The notes: generated from the sequence alone by a model not told the origin. Shown: positions 36,621 to 46,371, counted from the stretch's first letter. The stretch is DNA of 64,000 bases from Lachnospiraceae bacterium (GCA_004556565.1 SFGN01000004.1:1-64000), one strand, 5' to 3'. Program-made: numbers and translations.

Positions 36621-38492
36621 ATGAATAAGAAGCAAAAGAAGATGCTTAGCCGGATTGTTATCTCAGTGATACTGATTATTATTTTAAATTTTCTTCCGGT
36701 TAAAGGTTATTTGAAATTTGTGCTTTATATGATTCCATACTTTGTTATCGGATACGATATTCTGCTGAAAGCGTGGAAAGGGATTTTAAATCGGCAGGTA
36801 TTTGATGAAAATTTCCTGATGGCGGTTGCAACTGTAGGGGCAATTCTTCTTGGTGATTATACCGAAGGTGTGGCAGTTATGCTGTTTTATCAGATCGGAG
36901 AACTGTTTCAAAGCTATGCTGTCGGGAGAAGCAGGAAGAATATCAGTGATCTGATGGACATCCGTCCCGACTATGCTAATGTTGAAGGTGAGAATGGCAG
37001 GCTGGAGCAGATTGATCCGGATGAAGTGGAAGTGGGAAGCGTTATTATTGTCCGCCCGGGTGAGAAGATTCCGATTGACGGAATCGTTCTGGAAGGAAAG
37101 ACAACTCTTGATACGGTGGCATTGACCGGAGAGAGTGTCCCGAGGGAGATACAGGAAGGCGATGAAGTAATCAGCGGCTGTATTAATCTGACAGGAATGC
37201 TGAAGATTCAGACAACAAAAGAGTTCGGTGAATCGACAGTTTCCAAAATTCTGGAACTTGTGGAAAATGCAAGTTCCCGGAAATCAAAATCAGAAAACTT
37301 TATTTCAAAATTCGCAAGATATTATACTCCTGCAGTCTGCTATGGTGCAGTTGCACTTGCAGTTTTGCCCCCGGTTTTCAGGATGATATTTTTACAGGCT
37401 TCTCCTGAATGGGGAGAATGGGTTCTCCGTGCACTGACATTTCTTGTCATCAGTTGTCCGTGTGCGCTTGTTATCAGCATTCCTCTCAGCTTTTTTGCCG
37501 GAATCGGCGGGGCAGGAAACGCAGGCATTCTGGTGAAGGGATCCAATTATCTGGAAATTCTTTCACAGACAAAATATGTGGTATTCGATAAAACAGGGAC
37601 GATGACACAAGGAGTATTTGAGGTAAGCGGCATCCATCATGCGCAGCTTCCGGAGGAGCAGCTTCTGGAATATGCAGCACTTGCGGAAAGCTATTCTACA
37701 CATCCGATCAGCTTGAGCCTCCGGAAGGCTTACGGAAAGCCTGTTGATAAGAGCCGGGTGACAGATGTGGAGGAAATCAGCGGAAACGGTGTCATGGCGA
37801 AAGTGGACGGCATTCCGGTCGCTGCCGGAAATGCAAAGCTTATGAAGCGGCTGAATGTGGATTATGTCCAGTGCCGCAGTGCAGGTACAGTGATTCATAT
37901 GGTAGTGGACGGAGAATATGCGGGACACATACTGATCTCAGACAGACTCAAGCCGGGAGCGAAGGAAGCAGTCAAAGAACTGAAAAAGGCTGGCGTCCGC
38001 AAAACTGTCATGCTGACCGGAGATATGAAAAATGTGGCTGAGCAGGTTGCACAGGAGCTGGGAATCGACGAGGTGTACAGTGAATTGCTGCCGGCTGATA
38101 AGGTTACAAAGGTCGAGGAACTACTGGCAGTAACAGGAAAAAATGAAAAGCTTGCATTTGTCGGTGACGGAATTAATGATGCTCCGGTGTTGTCAAGGGC
38201 CGATATCGGCATCGCGATGGGAGCACTTGGCTCCGACGCCGCAATCGAAGCTGCAGATATCGTCCTGATGGATGATGACCCTCGAAAAATCGCAAAGGCG
38301 ATTAAAATTTCCAGAAAGTGTCTCCGGATTGTCTATGAAAATATTATCTTTGCCATAGGAGTAAAAATAGTCTGCCTTATTTTAGGAGCCCTGGGGATTG
38401 CCGGTATGTGGGCAGCGATATTTGCAGATGTCGGGGTGATGGTAATTGCCGTGCTCAATGCTGTCCGCACGTTGTCTGTAAAAAATATTTGA
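36621..38492 (+). CDS. zinc/cadmium/lead-type P1B ATPase (CadA/ZntA-like)
   Basis: The 623-residue inner-membrane pump exports soft divalent metals. Visible motifs are the actuator TGES, the transmembrane metal site CPC (near residue 280, SCPCALVISIPLS), phosphorylation site DKTGTMT (near 322), the P1B HP dipeptide in STHPISL, and GDGINDAPVLSRADIG. The N-terminus begins directly with membrane helices, so the usual HMA head is missing and supplied by the upstream gene. ATG 36621 follows AAGGAGG. The exact metal is inferred from the CPC type and CadC-like regulator. Confidence 0.9.
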   Translation: MNKKQKKMLSRIVISVILIIILNFLPVKGYLKFVLYMIPYFVIGYDILLKAWKGILNRQVFDENFLMAVATVGAILLGDYTEGVAVMLFYQIGELFQSYAVGRSRKNISDLMDIRPDYANVEGENGRLEQIDPDEVEVGSVIIVRPGEKIPIDGIVLEGKTTLDTVALTGESVPREIQEGDEVISGCINLTGMLKIQTTKEFGESTVSKILELVENASSRKSKSENFISKFARYYTPAVCYGAVALAVLPPVFRMIFLQASPEWGEWVLRALTFLVISCPCALVISIPLSFFAGIGGAGNAGILVKGSNYLEILSQTKYVVFDKTGTMTQGVFEVSGIHHAQLPEEQLLEYAALAESYSTHPISLSLRKAYGKPVDKSRVTDVEEISGNGVMAKVDGIPVAAGNAKLMKRLNVDYVQCRSAGTVIHMVVDGEYAGHILISDRLKPGAKEAVKELKKAGVRKTVMLTGDMKNVAEQVAQELGIDEVYSELLPADKVTKVEELLAVTGKNEKLAFVGDGINDAPVLSRADIGIAMGALGSDAAIEAADIVLMDDDPRKIAKAIKISRKCLRIVYENIIFAIGVKIVCLILGALGIAGMWAAIFADVGVMVIAVLNAVRTLSVKNI

Positions 38493-38568
38493 AATCCGAA
38501 TTTAAAAAATTAGAAGTTCAGTCCGCAAAGTTTGCAAAAGGCGACCATGGTGAGAATGACAATATTAT

Positions 38569-38668
38569 TGCCTGCAATCAGGCAATCAGTTTACAATTAA
38601 GAATTGAAAAAAGAAATAAATAATCGTATTATATAATAAGACAGCCGCAGCATGATGTTTGCGGCTGT
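38569..38668 (+). terminator. two hairpins between the ATPase and arsR genes
   Basis: TTGCCTG-CAAT-CAGGCAA (38569-38585) and ACAGCCGCA / TGCGGCTGT (38641-38668) are perfect stems. Neither has a strong T-run, so they may be weak terminators or processing sites. The 200-base gap holds a TATAAT at 38632-38637 that could belong to a separate arsR promoter. Confidence 0.4.
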
Positions 38669-38692
38669 TTAAAATAAAAGGCAGGTGACTTT

Positions 38693-39055
38693 ATGAGAAA
38701 CACTGAGATTGAGCATTGTGATGTGATGGAAATCCATGAAGATTTATTAAAAACTGTAAATGAAAAGATGCCGGATGAAGAGGAATTATATGATCTTGCA
38801 GAACTTTTTAAGGTGTTCGGTGATTCCACCAGAATCCGCATTTTGTTTGTCTTGTTTGAAGCTGAGTTATGCGTATGTGACCTGGCAGAGGCACTTCATA
38901 TGACACAGTCTGCAGTGTCACATCAACTCAGGATACTCAAACAGAATAAACTGGTGAAGAGCAGACGGGAAGGAAAATCGGTATTCTATTCTCTGGCAGA
39001 CGGACATGTAAGGACAATCATAGACCAGGGGCGTGAACACATTGAAGAAGATTGA
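38693..39055 (+). CDS. ArsR/SmtB metalloregulator (CadC-like)
   Basis: The 120-residue winged-helix repressor has both known metal sites of the family: cysteines of ELCVCDLA on helix 3 plus an N-terminal HCD, and the helix-5 zinc set DGHVRTIIDQGREHIEE. This dual pattern is typical of CadC. The recognition helix is TQSAVSHQLRILKQ. It should bind the palindrome at 36241 and release it when zinc, cadmium or lead is present. It is the last gene of the metal locus. Confidence 0.88.
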   Translation: MRNTEIEHCDVMEIHEDLLKTVNEKMPDEEELYDLAELFKVFGDSTRIRILFVLFEAELCVCDLAEALHMTQSAVSHQLRILKQNKLVKSRREGKSVFYSLADGHVRTIIDQGREHIEED

Positions 39056-39172
39056 TTATATTGAACTCCAAACGGATGGAACCGGATATAAACGATAGTT
39101 CCGGTAACCATGTGGTATAAAAAATCTCGGAGTATGATCAAAACAGACAATTAAGACGAGGGAGGAATTTTT

Positions 39173-39301
39173 ATGAGATGTTATTTTTGTAATTCAGAGA
39201 TACCGGATGATGCTATGTTTTGTCCTGAATGCGGGAAAATTTGTCAGATGTGCCGGACTCGAAAAAAATCTGTCCGGGATGCGGAACGCTGTTGGAAGTA
39301 G
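39173..39301 (+). pseudogene. 5' fragment of the zinc-ribbon protein (first CxxC pair)
   Basis: A strong GGGAGGA site precedes ATG 39173, which encodes MRCYFCNSEIPDDAMFCPECGK, the first zinc ribbon (two CxxC pairs, one as CPEC). The frame then runs into unrelated sequence and stops at 39299. One additional A in the A4 run at 39236-39239 would join it to the following ORF, giving a two-ribbon protein. It is listed separately because the two halves are out of frame here. Confidence 0.65.
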
Positions 39302-40449
39302 GAGAGGCGTTTTGCCCGGAATGCGGGCTTCTGGTTACGGCTTCCCTGAAGAAAAATGAAGGAACAGTCAATAATGTGTCGGAGACGGACTGGAATAATT
39401 ACGGAGCTGATGCAAATGCACAGGGAAGAACTTCGGACAATCAGACAGGAGCGCTGGGTGCGGGCTCAGGAATCCCGGGGAAAACTTACGGACAACAGGG
39501 CACAATGCAGAGAAGAAACGCAGGCGGACAGGGAACAGAGACATCATATGTACCGCAGGCAGACAAATCCGGTTCCGGAAAGCTTAAAGAGAAGGCACCC
39601 GTCATCGCTGCCGCAGCTCTGGCAATCGTACTGTTCGGAGGTTTGGCATTAAAGGTTTTTGTACTGGATAAAAAAGATGCACAACAATCGAATGTGGCTG
39701 AAAGTAATCTGTATGATGAAGGGGATAATAATGAAAACGGACAGGAGGTATCAGCAGATTCCGTGAAACTGTCTGATGTGGATTTCAATCTGCTGGAAGA
39801 TGATGAGCTTATTATGGAAGGTCTGATAAAGACAACAAAAAATGATGAAAAGGTTCTTCGCTGGGATGAACCGTTATCCTTTTATGGGGTTGATTTCAAT
39901 GGAGACAAAGTTTTGCTGGAAGAAGTTCGGAATGCTTATATTGATGAAGCTTCCCTGCCGGACGGAATGCTGGACAGCATAAAATCCAATGAAACAATTG
40001 TCATCCGCGGTGAGTTTTATATTGATGAGGACAGGCTGTATCTGACTCCGGACGATGTTTTCGATGAAGACGGCAATGATCTGGCAGCAGCATTTGAAAA
40101 AAGTAAAGACGAAAAGACGGATGACAATAAAACAGAATCAGCCAATGCATCATCGGAATATATTATTCCGGATAGTGATACCCGGCTGCTTACTATGGAT
40201 GACATCAAGAATTTAAGCCTGCAGCAGGTGAATTATGCAAAAAATGAAATTTATGCAAGAAAAGGACGGCAGTTCCAGTCTGTCGAGCTTCAGAATTATT
40301 TCAACAGCAAGAGCTGGTATAAAGGAACAATTTCTCCAAGTGCCTTCAGCGAATCTCTTTTGTCTGACGTAGAGAAGAAAAATGTTGAGCTTTTGAAAAA
40401 CCGGGAGTTCAGTATGGATTCCAGAGGCTATCAGCTGGACCAGAATTAA
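39229..40449 (+). CDS. zinc-ribbon / YARHG-domain membrane protein (5'-frameshifted)
   Basis: The open frame is 406 residues. It has a zinc ribbon (ICPGCGTLLEVGEAFCPECG), a low-complexity Gln/Gly/Asn-rich segment, one transmembrane segment (about residues 128-147) and an extracytoplasmic part ending in a YARHG domain (NYAKNEIYARKGRQF, then YFNSKSWYKG). The ATG at 39229 has no ribosome site; the true start is probably 39173, one base out of frame. It opens an envelope operon: amidase 10 bases later, then a serine hydrolase. Function is unknown, with wall-stress sensing a guess. Confidence 0.7.
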   Translation: MRENLSDVPDSKKICPGCGTLLEVGEAFCPECGLLVTASLKKNEGTVNNVSETDWNNYGADANAQGRTSDNQTGALGAGSGIPGKTYGQQGTMQRRNAGGQGTETSYVPQADKSGSGKLKEKAPVIAAAALAIVLFGGLALKVFVLDKKDAQQSNVAESNLYDEGDNNENGQEVSADSVKLSDVDFNLLEDDELIMEGLIKTTKNDEKVLRWDEPLSFYGVDFNGDKVLLEEVRNAYIDEASLPDGMLDSIKSNETIVIRGEFYIDEDRLYLTPDDVFDEDGNDLAAAFEKSKDEKTDDNKTESANASSEYIIPDSDTRLLTMDDIKNLSLQQVNYAKNEIYARKGRQFQSVELQNYFNSKSWYKGTISPSAFSESLLSDVEKKNVELLKNREFSMDSRGYQLDQN

Positions 40450-40459
40450 GAGGAATATC

Positions 40460-41359
40460 ATGAAAAAAAATATGTGTTTAATGATGGTGATCCTGATGTG
40501 CCTGGTGGTTCTTGCGGGGTGCGGCGGCCTGCAGGTAAAAGAAACAACAGAGCTTGAAGAAAGCGGGAAGAAGACAGAGGAAGCTGATGAAAAAGAACCG
40601 GAAGAGCTTAAAATCGTTACGGCTGAAGAACCTGAACTGGAAGATACAGGAAACGGAAAAGGTACAGAGAATTCCGGGGGAGAAAATGAAGGAGAGCAGG
40701 CAGAAAATCCTGAAAAGAAAGGTATCCTGATTGCTCTTGATCCGGGACATCAGGGGCCAAATGTGGATATGAGTGCTCAGGAGCCGAATGCGCCCGGTTC
40801 CGGCGTAATGAAGACAAAAGCGACAGGGGGAACTAGCGGGCGCTTTACAGGAATTCCTGAATATCAGCTGAATCTTGATATCGCGCTGATGGTAAGAGAC
40901 CGCCTGACTGCACTGGGGTACGATGTTATTATGACGAGAGAAGATAATGATACGGCAATCAGTAATGCGGAACGTGCGGCTCTTGCAAACGATGCGGGGG
41001 CTGACATTTCTGTCCGTATTCATGCGAATGGAAGCGAATCTTCTTCGGCAAACGGTGCACTTGTACTGATCGGTTCGGCATCCAATCCTTATGTGGGAGG
41101 ACTTTATGACAGCAGCAGCCGTCTTGCGGAAACAGTCTTGAACGCATATTGTGCTTCTACCGGAATGCAGAATCTTGGAATTCAGGTTAACGACACAATG
41201 ACAGGAATTAACTGGAGCAAAATACCTGTCATTATTCTGGAAATGGGATTCATGACGAATGAGCAGGATGACAGAAATATGGCAGATGCTTCTTTTCGTG
41301 AAAAAATGGCAGATGGTATTGTAAATGGCATTAATGTGTATTATGGGGTTGCACAATAA
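40460..41359 (+). CDS. N-acetylmuramoyl-L-alanine amidase lipoprotein (Amidase_3)
   Basis: This cleaves the amide bond between MurNAc and the stem peptide. The 299-residue protein starts with a lipoprotein signal (LAGC, Cys about 21), then an acidic Glu-rich linker (residues about 30-85), and the zinc amidase core. Zinc ligands are seen in DPGHQG, the E of EYQLNLDIA and RIHANGS, and the catalytic Glu in ILEMGFMTN. It lies between the zinc-ribbon protein and a serine hydrolase, suggesting a peptidoglycan-remodelling set. Confidence 0.9.
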   Translation: MKKNMCLMMVILMCLVVLAGCGGLQVKETTELEESGKKTEEADEKEPEELKIVTAEEPELEDTGNGKGTENSGGENEGEQAENPEKKGILIALDPGHQGPNVDMSAQEPNAPGSGVMKTKATGGTSGRFTGIPEYQLNLDIALMVRDRLTALGYDVIMTREDNDTAISNAERAALANDAGADISVRIHANGSESSSANGALVLIGSASNPYVGGLYDSSSRLAETVLNAYCASTGMQNLGIQVNDTMTGINWSKIPVIILEMGFMTNEQDDRNMADASFREKMADGIVNGINVYYGVAQ

Positions 41360-41380
41360 TTATCGGGGGATGCGTATAGA

Positions 41381-42479
41381 ATGGAACGGAAGAATATAAG
41401 ACGGAATAACGCAAAACAAAAAAATATCAAAAGGAATAATACAGAACAGAATGATGTTGAGAATAAGAACGTCAGATCGTGGAAGGTTTATGCAGCATGG
41501 GGGAGTGTTGTGATTCTTCTGGCGGTAGTTGTGGTGGTTTTTGTGATTGCAGCAGGGAAGGGCAAACAACAAGAACCTGTACTTGGAGAAGAGATAAAGG
41601 CGGACGCGGAAGAGGCGGCTGAAGTTGATAAGCGGGTCAAGGCGCTTGTTATTGATACGAAGGAGGAAGAAACGGAAGAAGATGCCGGAGAGGCACAGGA
41701 AGGACAGGAGAAAACAGTGGATGAGAATACGTCTGCCCGGGATACGGCAGGCGAATTGACGGAACTGGAGCAACAGATACAGGAGTGTATTGCCCCTGTC
41801 CGGTCATCCGGTGCTCAGGCGGCGATTTATGTTGAAAGCCTGACAGACGGAGCATATGCTTTTGTATCCGGAGGACAGATGCAGTCCGCAAGCCTTATCA
41901 AACTTTATATAGCAGGATGCGTTTTTGAACAGATGGACATGGTGCGCGGACAGGAAGTCTATGCGGGAGAAACAGATGAACTGCTCCGCCTTATGATTAC
42001 GATCAGTGACAACGATGCGACAAATACACGTGTCAGACGTCTGGGACAGGGAGGTGCATCGGCAGGTATGGCTCGGGTGAATCAGTTCTGCAGCAGTCAT
42101 GGATTTGCAGAGACACATATGGGCAGGCTGATGCTGGATTTTAATTCCGCTGATGATAATTATACTTCTGTCAGTGACTGCGGCAGGCTGCTCCGTGCCA
42201 TCTGCCGGGGGGGGAATTTCAGGAAGCAACGAGATTATCGGGTTGATGAAGCAGCAGGAGAGGACGGGCAAGATACCGGCAGGTGTGCCGTCCGGAATAG
42301 TAACCGCAAATAAAACGGGGGAACTTACCGATGTTGAAAATGATGTTGCGATCATATATGCTGATGCCGGAACGTATATCCTCTGTGTGATGATGAGCGG
42401 ATTGTCAGATACATATGCTGCTAGGGGGACGATCACCCAGGTATCATCACAGGTCTATCAGTATATGGCAGCAAGATAA
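41381..42479 (+). pseudogene. serine hydrolase / beta-lactamase-fold protein, frameshifted in a G8 run
   Basis: The first frame (41381-42313) has a short basic N-terminus, one transmembrane segment (residues about 35-60), a Glu-rich linker and a serine-hydrolase core with SxxK near residue 170 (SLIK) and SDN in ISDNDATN. After the G8 run at 42207-42214 the frame turns to nonsense. The correct sequence continues in the +1 frame to 42479, with GISGSNEIIGLM and the third motif KTG. Removing one G restores one protein of about 365 codons. The motif set is that of penicillin-binding/class A-type enzymes, but no class A Glu166-like residue is evident, so hydrolysis of beta-lactams is not indicated. 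Confidence 0.75.
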
Positions 42480-42537
42480 TGTTGTTAATGATAAAATCAA
42501 GCAAATGATAAAAACAATAATAACTAACAATAATAAT

Positions 42538-42600
42538 AGAGCTGTTTGCCGGCTCCCGTCAGGGAAATATCACCCTGGCGGAGAAACGGCACACAGCTCT
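42538..42600. terminator. terminator between the serine hydrolase and glgD
   Basis: AGAGCTGT and ACAGCTCT close a long arm, with an inner near-perfect stem CTCCCGTCAGGG / CCCTGGCGGAG. It lies between convergent genes and probably serves both. Confidence 0.75.
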
Positions 42601-42654
42601 TAATTAATTATCACGCATATATCAATTTTCAGAAAAGACAGCTTAAAATAAAAT

Positions 42655-43773
42655 TTACAGGGTGTCTTCTCTTCTGATGTATCCCGGTTTGTCTGCCGGA
42701 GAAACAAGTTCTTTTACGTGAATGACTTTTGCACGCTTATCAACAAGCTGATTTTCTACAAGTACATTCTCTCCGATTACAGCGCCCGGAAGCAGTACTG
42801 AATTCCTGATGACAGCTCCTTTCTTGATCACGCAGGCACGTCCGATAACAGAGTTTTCAACAGTTCCTTCAATAAGGCATCCATTCGATACAACAGAAGA
42901 CTTAACATTGGCTGTCTCATAATACTGTGTCGGGCAGGAATCATTTGTACGTGTATAAATCGGCCAGTCCGGATCAAACAGATTATTGGCATCTTTCATG
43001 TTGATAAGATTAATATTAGCATCAAAATAGCTCTTGAAATCTGTGATAGTTGAGAAATATCCGCGATGGGATACCCCGCGCACATCCAGTTCATCACATT
43101 CCATATTTACAATCTGTGCAAGTGTACATACAGAAGAAACTTTTTTTGCCTTTTTAATCAGTTCTATGAACAATTCTTTGCTCATGATATATGTATCCAT
43201 GAAAATGTTCTTTGTCTTTGCTGTGCCGCGGTTCTGTTCGATAGAAAGAACACCTTTCTGTTTGTTAAGGTTCAGTGTATCACATGTAAGGAACTCTTCC
43301 TTTGCATTGTCTGTGATATGGTACAACAAAGTAATATCTGCTCCGGAATCTATATGCTGCTTAAGCAGGGCATTGAAATCCTGGGTGTAGACCATATAGC
43401 TTGGTGCGATAACCACATATTGTTCATGCATTTTTGAGATGGCTTCAAGATTCTCAGAAAATGCAGCGATATCTGTGTTATAAATATCGTTTTCTGAATT
43501 GCTTTCGGCAAAAAGCAAATGTACTTTTCCTCGTTTGGAGTTGATATTGTAGTGTCTTCCTGTTCCGATATGCTCTACGATAGAACGCGGACGTTTACTT
43601 CTTACATATACCTGAATACGGTCAATCCCGCTGTTGCTCATGTTAGAAATAGGGAAGTCCACTACACGGTATCTTCCAAGGAAAGAGAAAGCACCGATCG
43701 GACGGTAGTCCTGCATACCTTCAACCCAGATGTTATTACCTGAAGCGTTTACAATTCCAAATGCATTACACAT
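42655..43773 (-). CDS. glgD: glucose-1-phosphate adenylyltransferase subunit GlgD
   Basis: GlgD is the non-catalytic partner of GlgC in Gram-positive glycogen synthesis. The 372-residue protein has the nucleotidyltransferase fold with a degenerate front motif (ASGNN in place of AGGRGSRL), a GRYRVVDFPISNMSNSGI block and C-terminal left-handed beta-helix repeats (VIGRACVIKKGAVIRNSVLLPGA). It begins 1 base after the glgC stop, so expression is coupled. The missing catalytic motif supports a regulatory subunit role. Confidence 0.94.
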   Translation of the reverse strand: MCNAFGIVNASGNNIWVEGMQDYRPIGAFSFLGRYRVVDFPISNMSNSGIDRIQVYVRSKRPRSIVEHIGTGRHYNINSKRGKVHLLFAESNSENDIYNTDIAAFSENLEAISKMHEQYVVIAPSYMVYTQDFNALLKQHIDSGADITLLYHITDNAKEEFLTCDTLNLNKQKGVLSIEQNRGTAKTKNIFMDTYIMSKELFIELIKKAKKVSSVCTLAQIVNMECDELDVRGVSHRGYFSTITDFKSYFDANINLINMKDANNLFDPDWPIYTRTNDSCPTQYYETANVKSSVVSNGCLIEGTVENSVIGRACVIKKGAVIRNSVLLPGAVIGENVLVENQLVDKRAKVIHVKELVSPADKPGYIRREDTL

Positions 43774-43774
43774 A

Positions 43775-44914
43775 TTATTCTACCCCCTTTACACGTTTTG
43801 CAACAAGTTCAATATTCTTGCTGTCAGCAGAGCCTACTACAGCCTGTTTTCCGATTTTAACCCCATCGGCAACAAGTGCACGTGTTACAACAGCGCCCTC
43901 CTCAACTTCTGCACCGGGCATAAGTACACTGTCGATAACCTTAGCGCCGGCAGCAACTTTAGCACTGGTAAACAGAACTGAGTTCTTAACTTCACCTTCC
44001 ACCACACAGCCCTGTGTAATGAAAGCACGTTTGATATCTGCGTTAGGTCCGATATACTGCGGGAGTGTGGAGGTATCTTCGGTGTAAATCTTCCATGTAG
44101 GATCATTCAGATCAAGCTCGTTGTTCTCGTTGATCAGATCCATGTTTGCTTCCCAGAGAGAGTCAATTGTTCCTACATCTTTCCAGTAACCCTTGAATTT
44201 GTAAGCATACAGGCTCTTGTTGTCGTTAAGAAGCGCCGGGATAATGTCTTTTCCGAAATCGTGATGTGAATCCGGGTTTTTCATGTCGGCCAGAAGCATC
44301 TTGCGGAGCAGCTTCCATGTGAAGATGTAGATACCCATAGAAGCCAGATTGCTCTTCGGGTTAGCCGGTTTTTCTTCAAATTCCACGATACGGCCGGTCT
44401 CATCTGTGTTCATGATACCAAAACGGCTTGCTTCTTCAAATGGTACACCGATAACTGCGATGGTGGCATCGGCATTCATTTCTTTATGATATGCAAGCAT
44501 TTTAGCATAATTCATTTTGTAAATGTGGTCACCGGAAAGAATCAGTACATATTCAGGTGAATAGGTATCGATAAAGTCGATGTTCTGAGAAATTGCATCA
44601 GCAGTTCCGCGGTATACATCCAGATTGGCATCAGCTTTTTCACGTGGCGGGAGTACATAAACACCGCTTTCTTTTGCATCCAGGCCCCAGCGTCCGCCGG
44701 CAGCGACATAACTGTTGAGAAGAACGGATTCATATTGTGTCAGAACGCCGACAACATCAATTCCGCTGTTAGCACAGTTGCTCAAGGGGAAGTCAACAAT
44801 TCGATATTTTCCCCCGTACGAAACGGCTGGTTTTGCTACTTTGTTGGTTAAGTCATGAAGGCGGGAACCGCGGCCGCCCGCCAGAATCATAGCAACCATA
44901 TTATTTTGATTCAT
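43775..44914 (-). CDS. glgC: glucose-1-phosphate adenylyltransferase
   Basis: GlgC makes ADP-glucose, the glycogen precursor. The 379-residue protein has intact AGGRGSRLHDLTNKVAKPAV, the GGKYRIVDFPLSNCANSGI substrate block, GDHIYKMNY, EEASRFGIMNTDE and a beta-helix tail. It is first in the glgC-glgD operon. A second glgC-like gene starts at 63824. Confidence 0.95.
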   Translation of the reverse strand: MNQNNMVAMILAGGRGSRLHDLTNKVAKPAVSYGGKYRIVDFPLSNCANSGIDVVGVLTQYESVLLNSYVAAGGRWGLDAKESGVYVLPPREKADANLDVYRGTADAISQNIDFIDTYSPEYVLILSGDHIYKMNYAKMLAYHKEMNADATIAVIGVPFEEASRFGIMNTDETGRIVEFEEKPANPKSNLASMGIYIFTWKLLRKMLLADMKNPDSHHDFGKDIIPALLNDNKSLYAYKFKGYWKDVGTIDSLWEANMDLINENNELDLNDPTWKIYTEDTSTLPQYIGPNADIKRAFITQGCVVEGEVKNSVLFTSAKVAAGAKVIDSVLMPGAEVEEGAVVTRALVADGVKIGKQAVVGSADSKNIELVAKRVKGVE

Positions 44915-45157
44915 AATGAGTCCTCTCTTTCGTTCTTGTTAATATGTATTATACAATCATTTATAGAATATTTCTACAACTTAATGTAAAAAAAACAATA
45001 GAATTATGGAAAAATCTAATAAAAATTTGTCGAAACGAAAGAATCGCCCGCCTAAGAAACATTTAATCAAGTTTTAATATATATTTAATTTTCATGCTAA
45101 GAGGTCTCTGTTAGAATAATAGACTGTAAAATCAAATTGATTTCAGGAGGAAAAGAG

Positions 45158-46339
45158 ATGGAGCTTAATAAAGAGAATGTCAGGAAGATTAAAGAGCTGA
45201 TTCTTTTTACAGTCCTAATTATAATTGTTTTGTGGAAACACACAGTTATCCTCGATATCCTGCATTTTATAAGCGGGATTATTTTCCCGTTCCTGCTGGG
45301 CGGCGCCATTGCTTTTGTGCTGAATGTGCCGATGAATTTTCTGGAGGATAAGATTTTTAAAAAATGGAAAACAGGACAGAGAAGGAAAGCACAGAAGCTG
45401 GCGAGGCCTGCAAGTCTTATGCTTACGATACTGTGCCTGATAGGTGCCCTGATACTGGTGGTGTTTGTTGTCGCACCTCAGCTTGGGACTACATTTGCGT
45501 CTATAGGGAAAAATATTCAGGCATTTGTGCCGCGCTTTACAGGAATGGTGGAAGATATTTTCCATAATAATAAAAATATAACTGCCTGGCTTGCAGAACT
45601 GAACATGGACTGGGATAAGATCCTTGACAGTGTGCTCGGTTTTTTTAAAAATGGTGCAGGTAATGTGCTGGATTCCACCATGTCCGTAGCTAAGAACATC
45701 GTGAGCAGCGTGACAACATTTTTTATAGCATTTGTGTTTGCGTGCTATATCCTGCTTCAGAAAGAAAAACTGAGAGTGCAGGTCTCAAAGCTTCTTTATG
45801 CATATCTGCCTGTAAAAAGGGTTGAGGGCATACTGGATGTATGTTCTCTGACTTACCGCTGTTTTGCAAATTTCCTGACAGGTCAGTGTATGGAAGCAGT
45901 CATTTTTGGCAGTATGTGCTTTGCGGCACTGGTTATTCTGAGGATTCCGTATGCACTGCTGATCGGTGTCGTGGTTGCATTTACGGCCCTCATCCCGCTT
46001 CTCGGGGCATTTATAGGATGCGGGATAGGAGTATTGCTGATTCTTATGGAAAATCCGCTCAAAGCGGTGGTGTTTGTGATTGTCTTTCTTGTGCTGCAGC
46101 AGATTGAGGGGAATTTTGTTTATCCGAAAGTGGTGGGGAGTTCGATCGGACTCCCGTCTATCTGGGTGCTTGCAGCGGTCAGTATTGGCGGAAGCCTGAT
46201 GGGGGTAGTCGGAATCCTTGTATTTATCCCCCTGGTATCCGTCATTTATACGCTGATAAAACAAGATGTATACAGGCGTCTTGAGCAAAAGGGGATTACA
46301 GTTTCTCAATCCGCCTCGGGGACAGATGTGAAAAAGTAA
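45158..46339 (+). CDS. AI-2E family transporter-like membrane protein
   Basis: The 393-residue polytopic protein has about 7-8 membrane segments and the family layout: N-terminal pair, a central helical domain (GMVEDIFHNNKNITAWL), then VGVVVAFTALIPLLGAF-type and PKVVGSSIGLPSIWVLAAVSIGGSLMG helices. Members are named after an AI-2 exporter but include cation antiporters, so the substrate is unknown. ATG 45158 has AGGAGG. It stands just upstream of the rpmG transcription unit and ends at a terminator. Confidence 0.85.
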   Translation: MELNKENVRKIKELILFTVLIIIVLWKHTVILDILHFISGIIFPFLLGGAIAFVLNVPMNFLEDKIFKKWKTGQRRKAQKLARPASLMLTILCLIGALILVVFVVAPQLGTTFASIGKNIQAFVPRFTGMVEDIFHNNKNITAWLAELNMDWDKILDSVLGFFKNGAGNVLDSTMSVAKNIVSSVTTFFIAFVFACYILLQKEKLRVQVSKLLYAYLPVKRVEGILDVCSLTYRCFANFLTGQCMEAVIFGSMCFAALVILRIPYALLIGVVVAFTALIPLLGAFIGCGIGVLLILMENPLKAVVFVIVFLVLQQIEGNFVYPKVVGSSIGLPSIWVLAAVSIGGSLMGVVGILVFIPLVSVIYTLIKQDVYRRLEQKGITVSQSASGTDVKK

Positions 46340-46371
46340 TGTGGTGTCTGTCGATTAAAACCATATTAAAT

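Noticed and set aside
39229..39245. Programmed -1 frameshift joining the two zinc ribbons
   Set aside because: The local codons GGG-AAA do not form a canonical X-XXY-YYZ slippery site in the needed frame and no stimulatory structure is evident; an indel is simpler.
41381..42479. Functional beta-lactamase resistance gene
   Set aside because: The frame is broken, the class A glutamate is not visible and the context is peptidoglycan remodelling.
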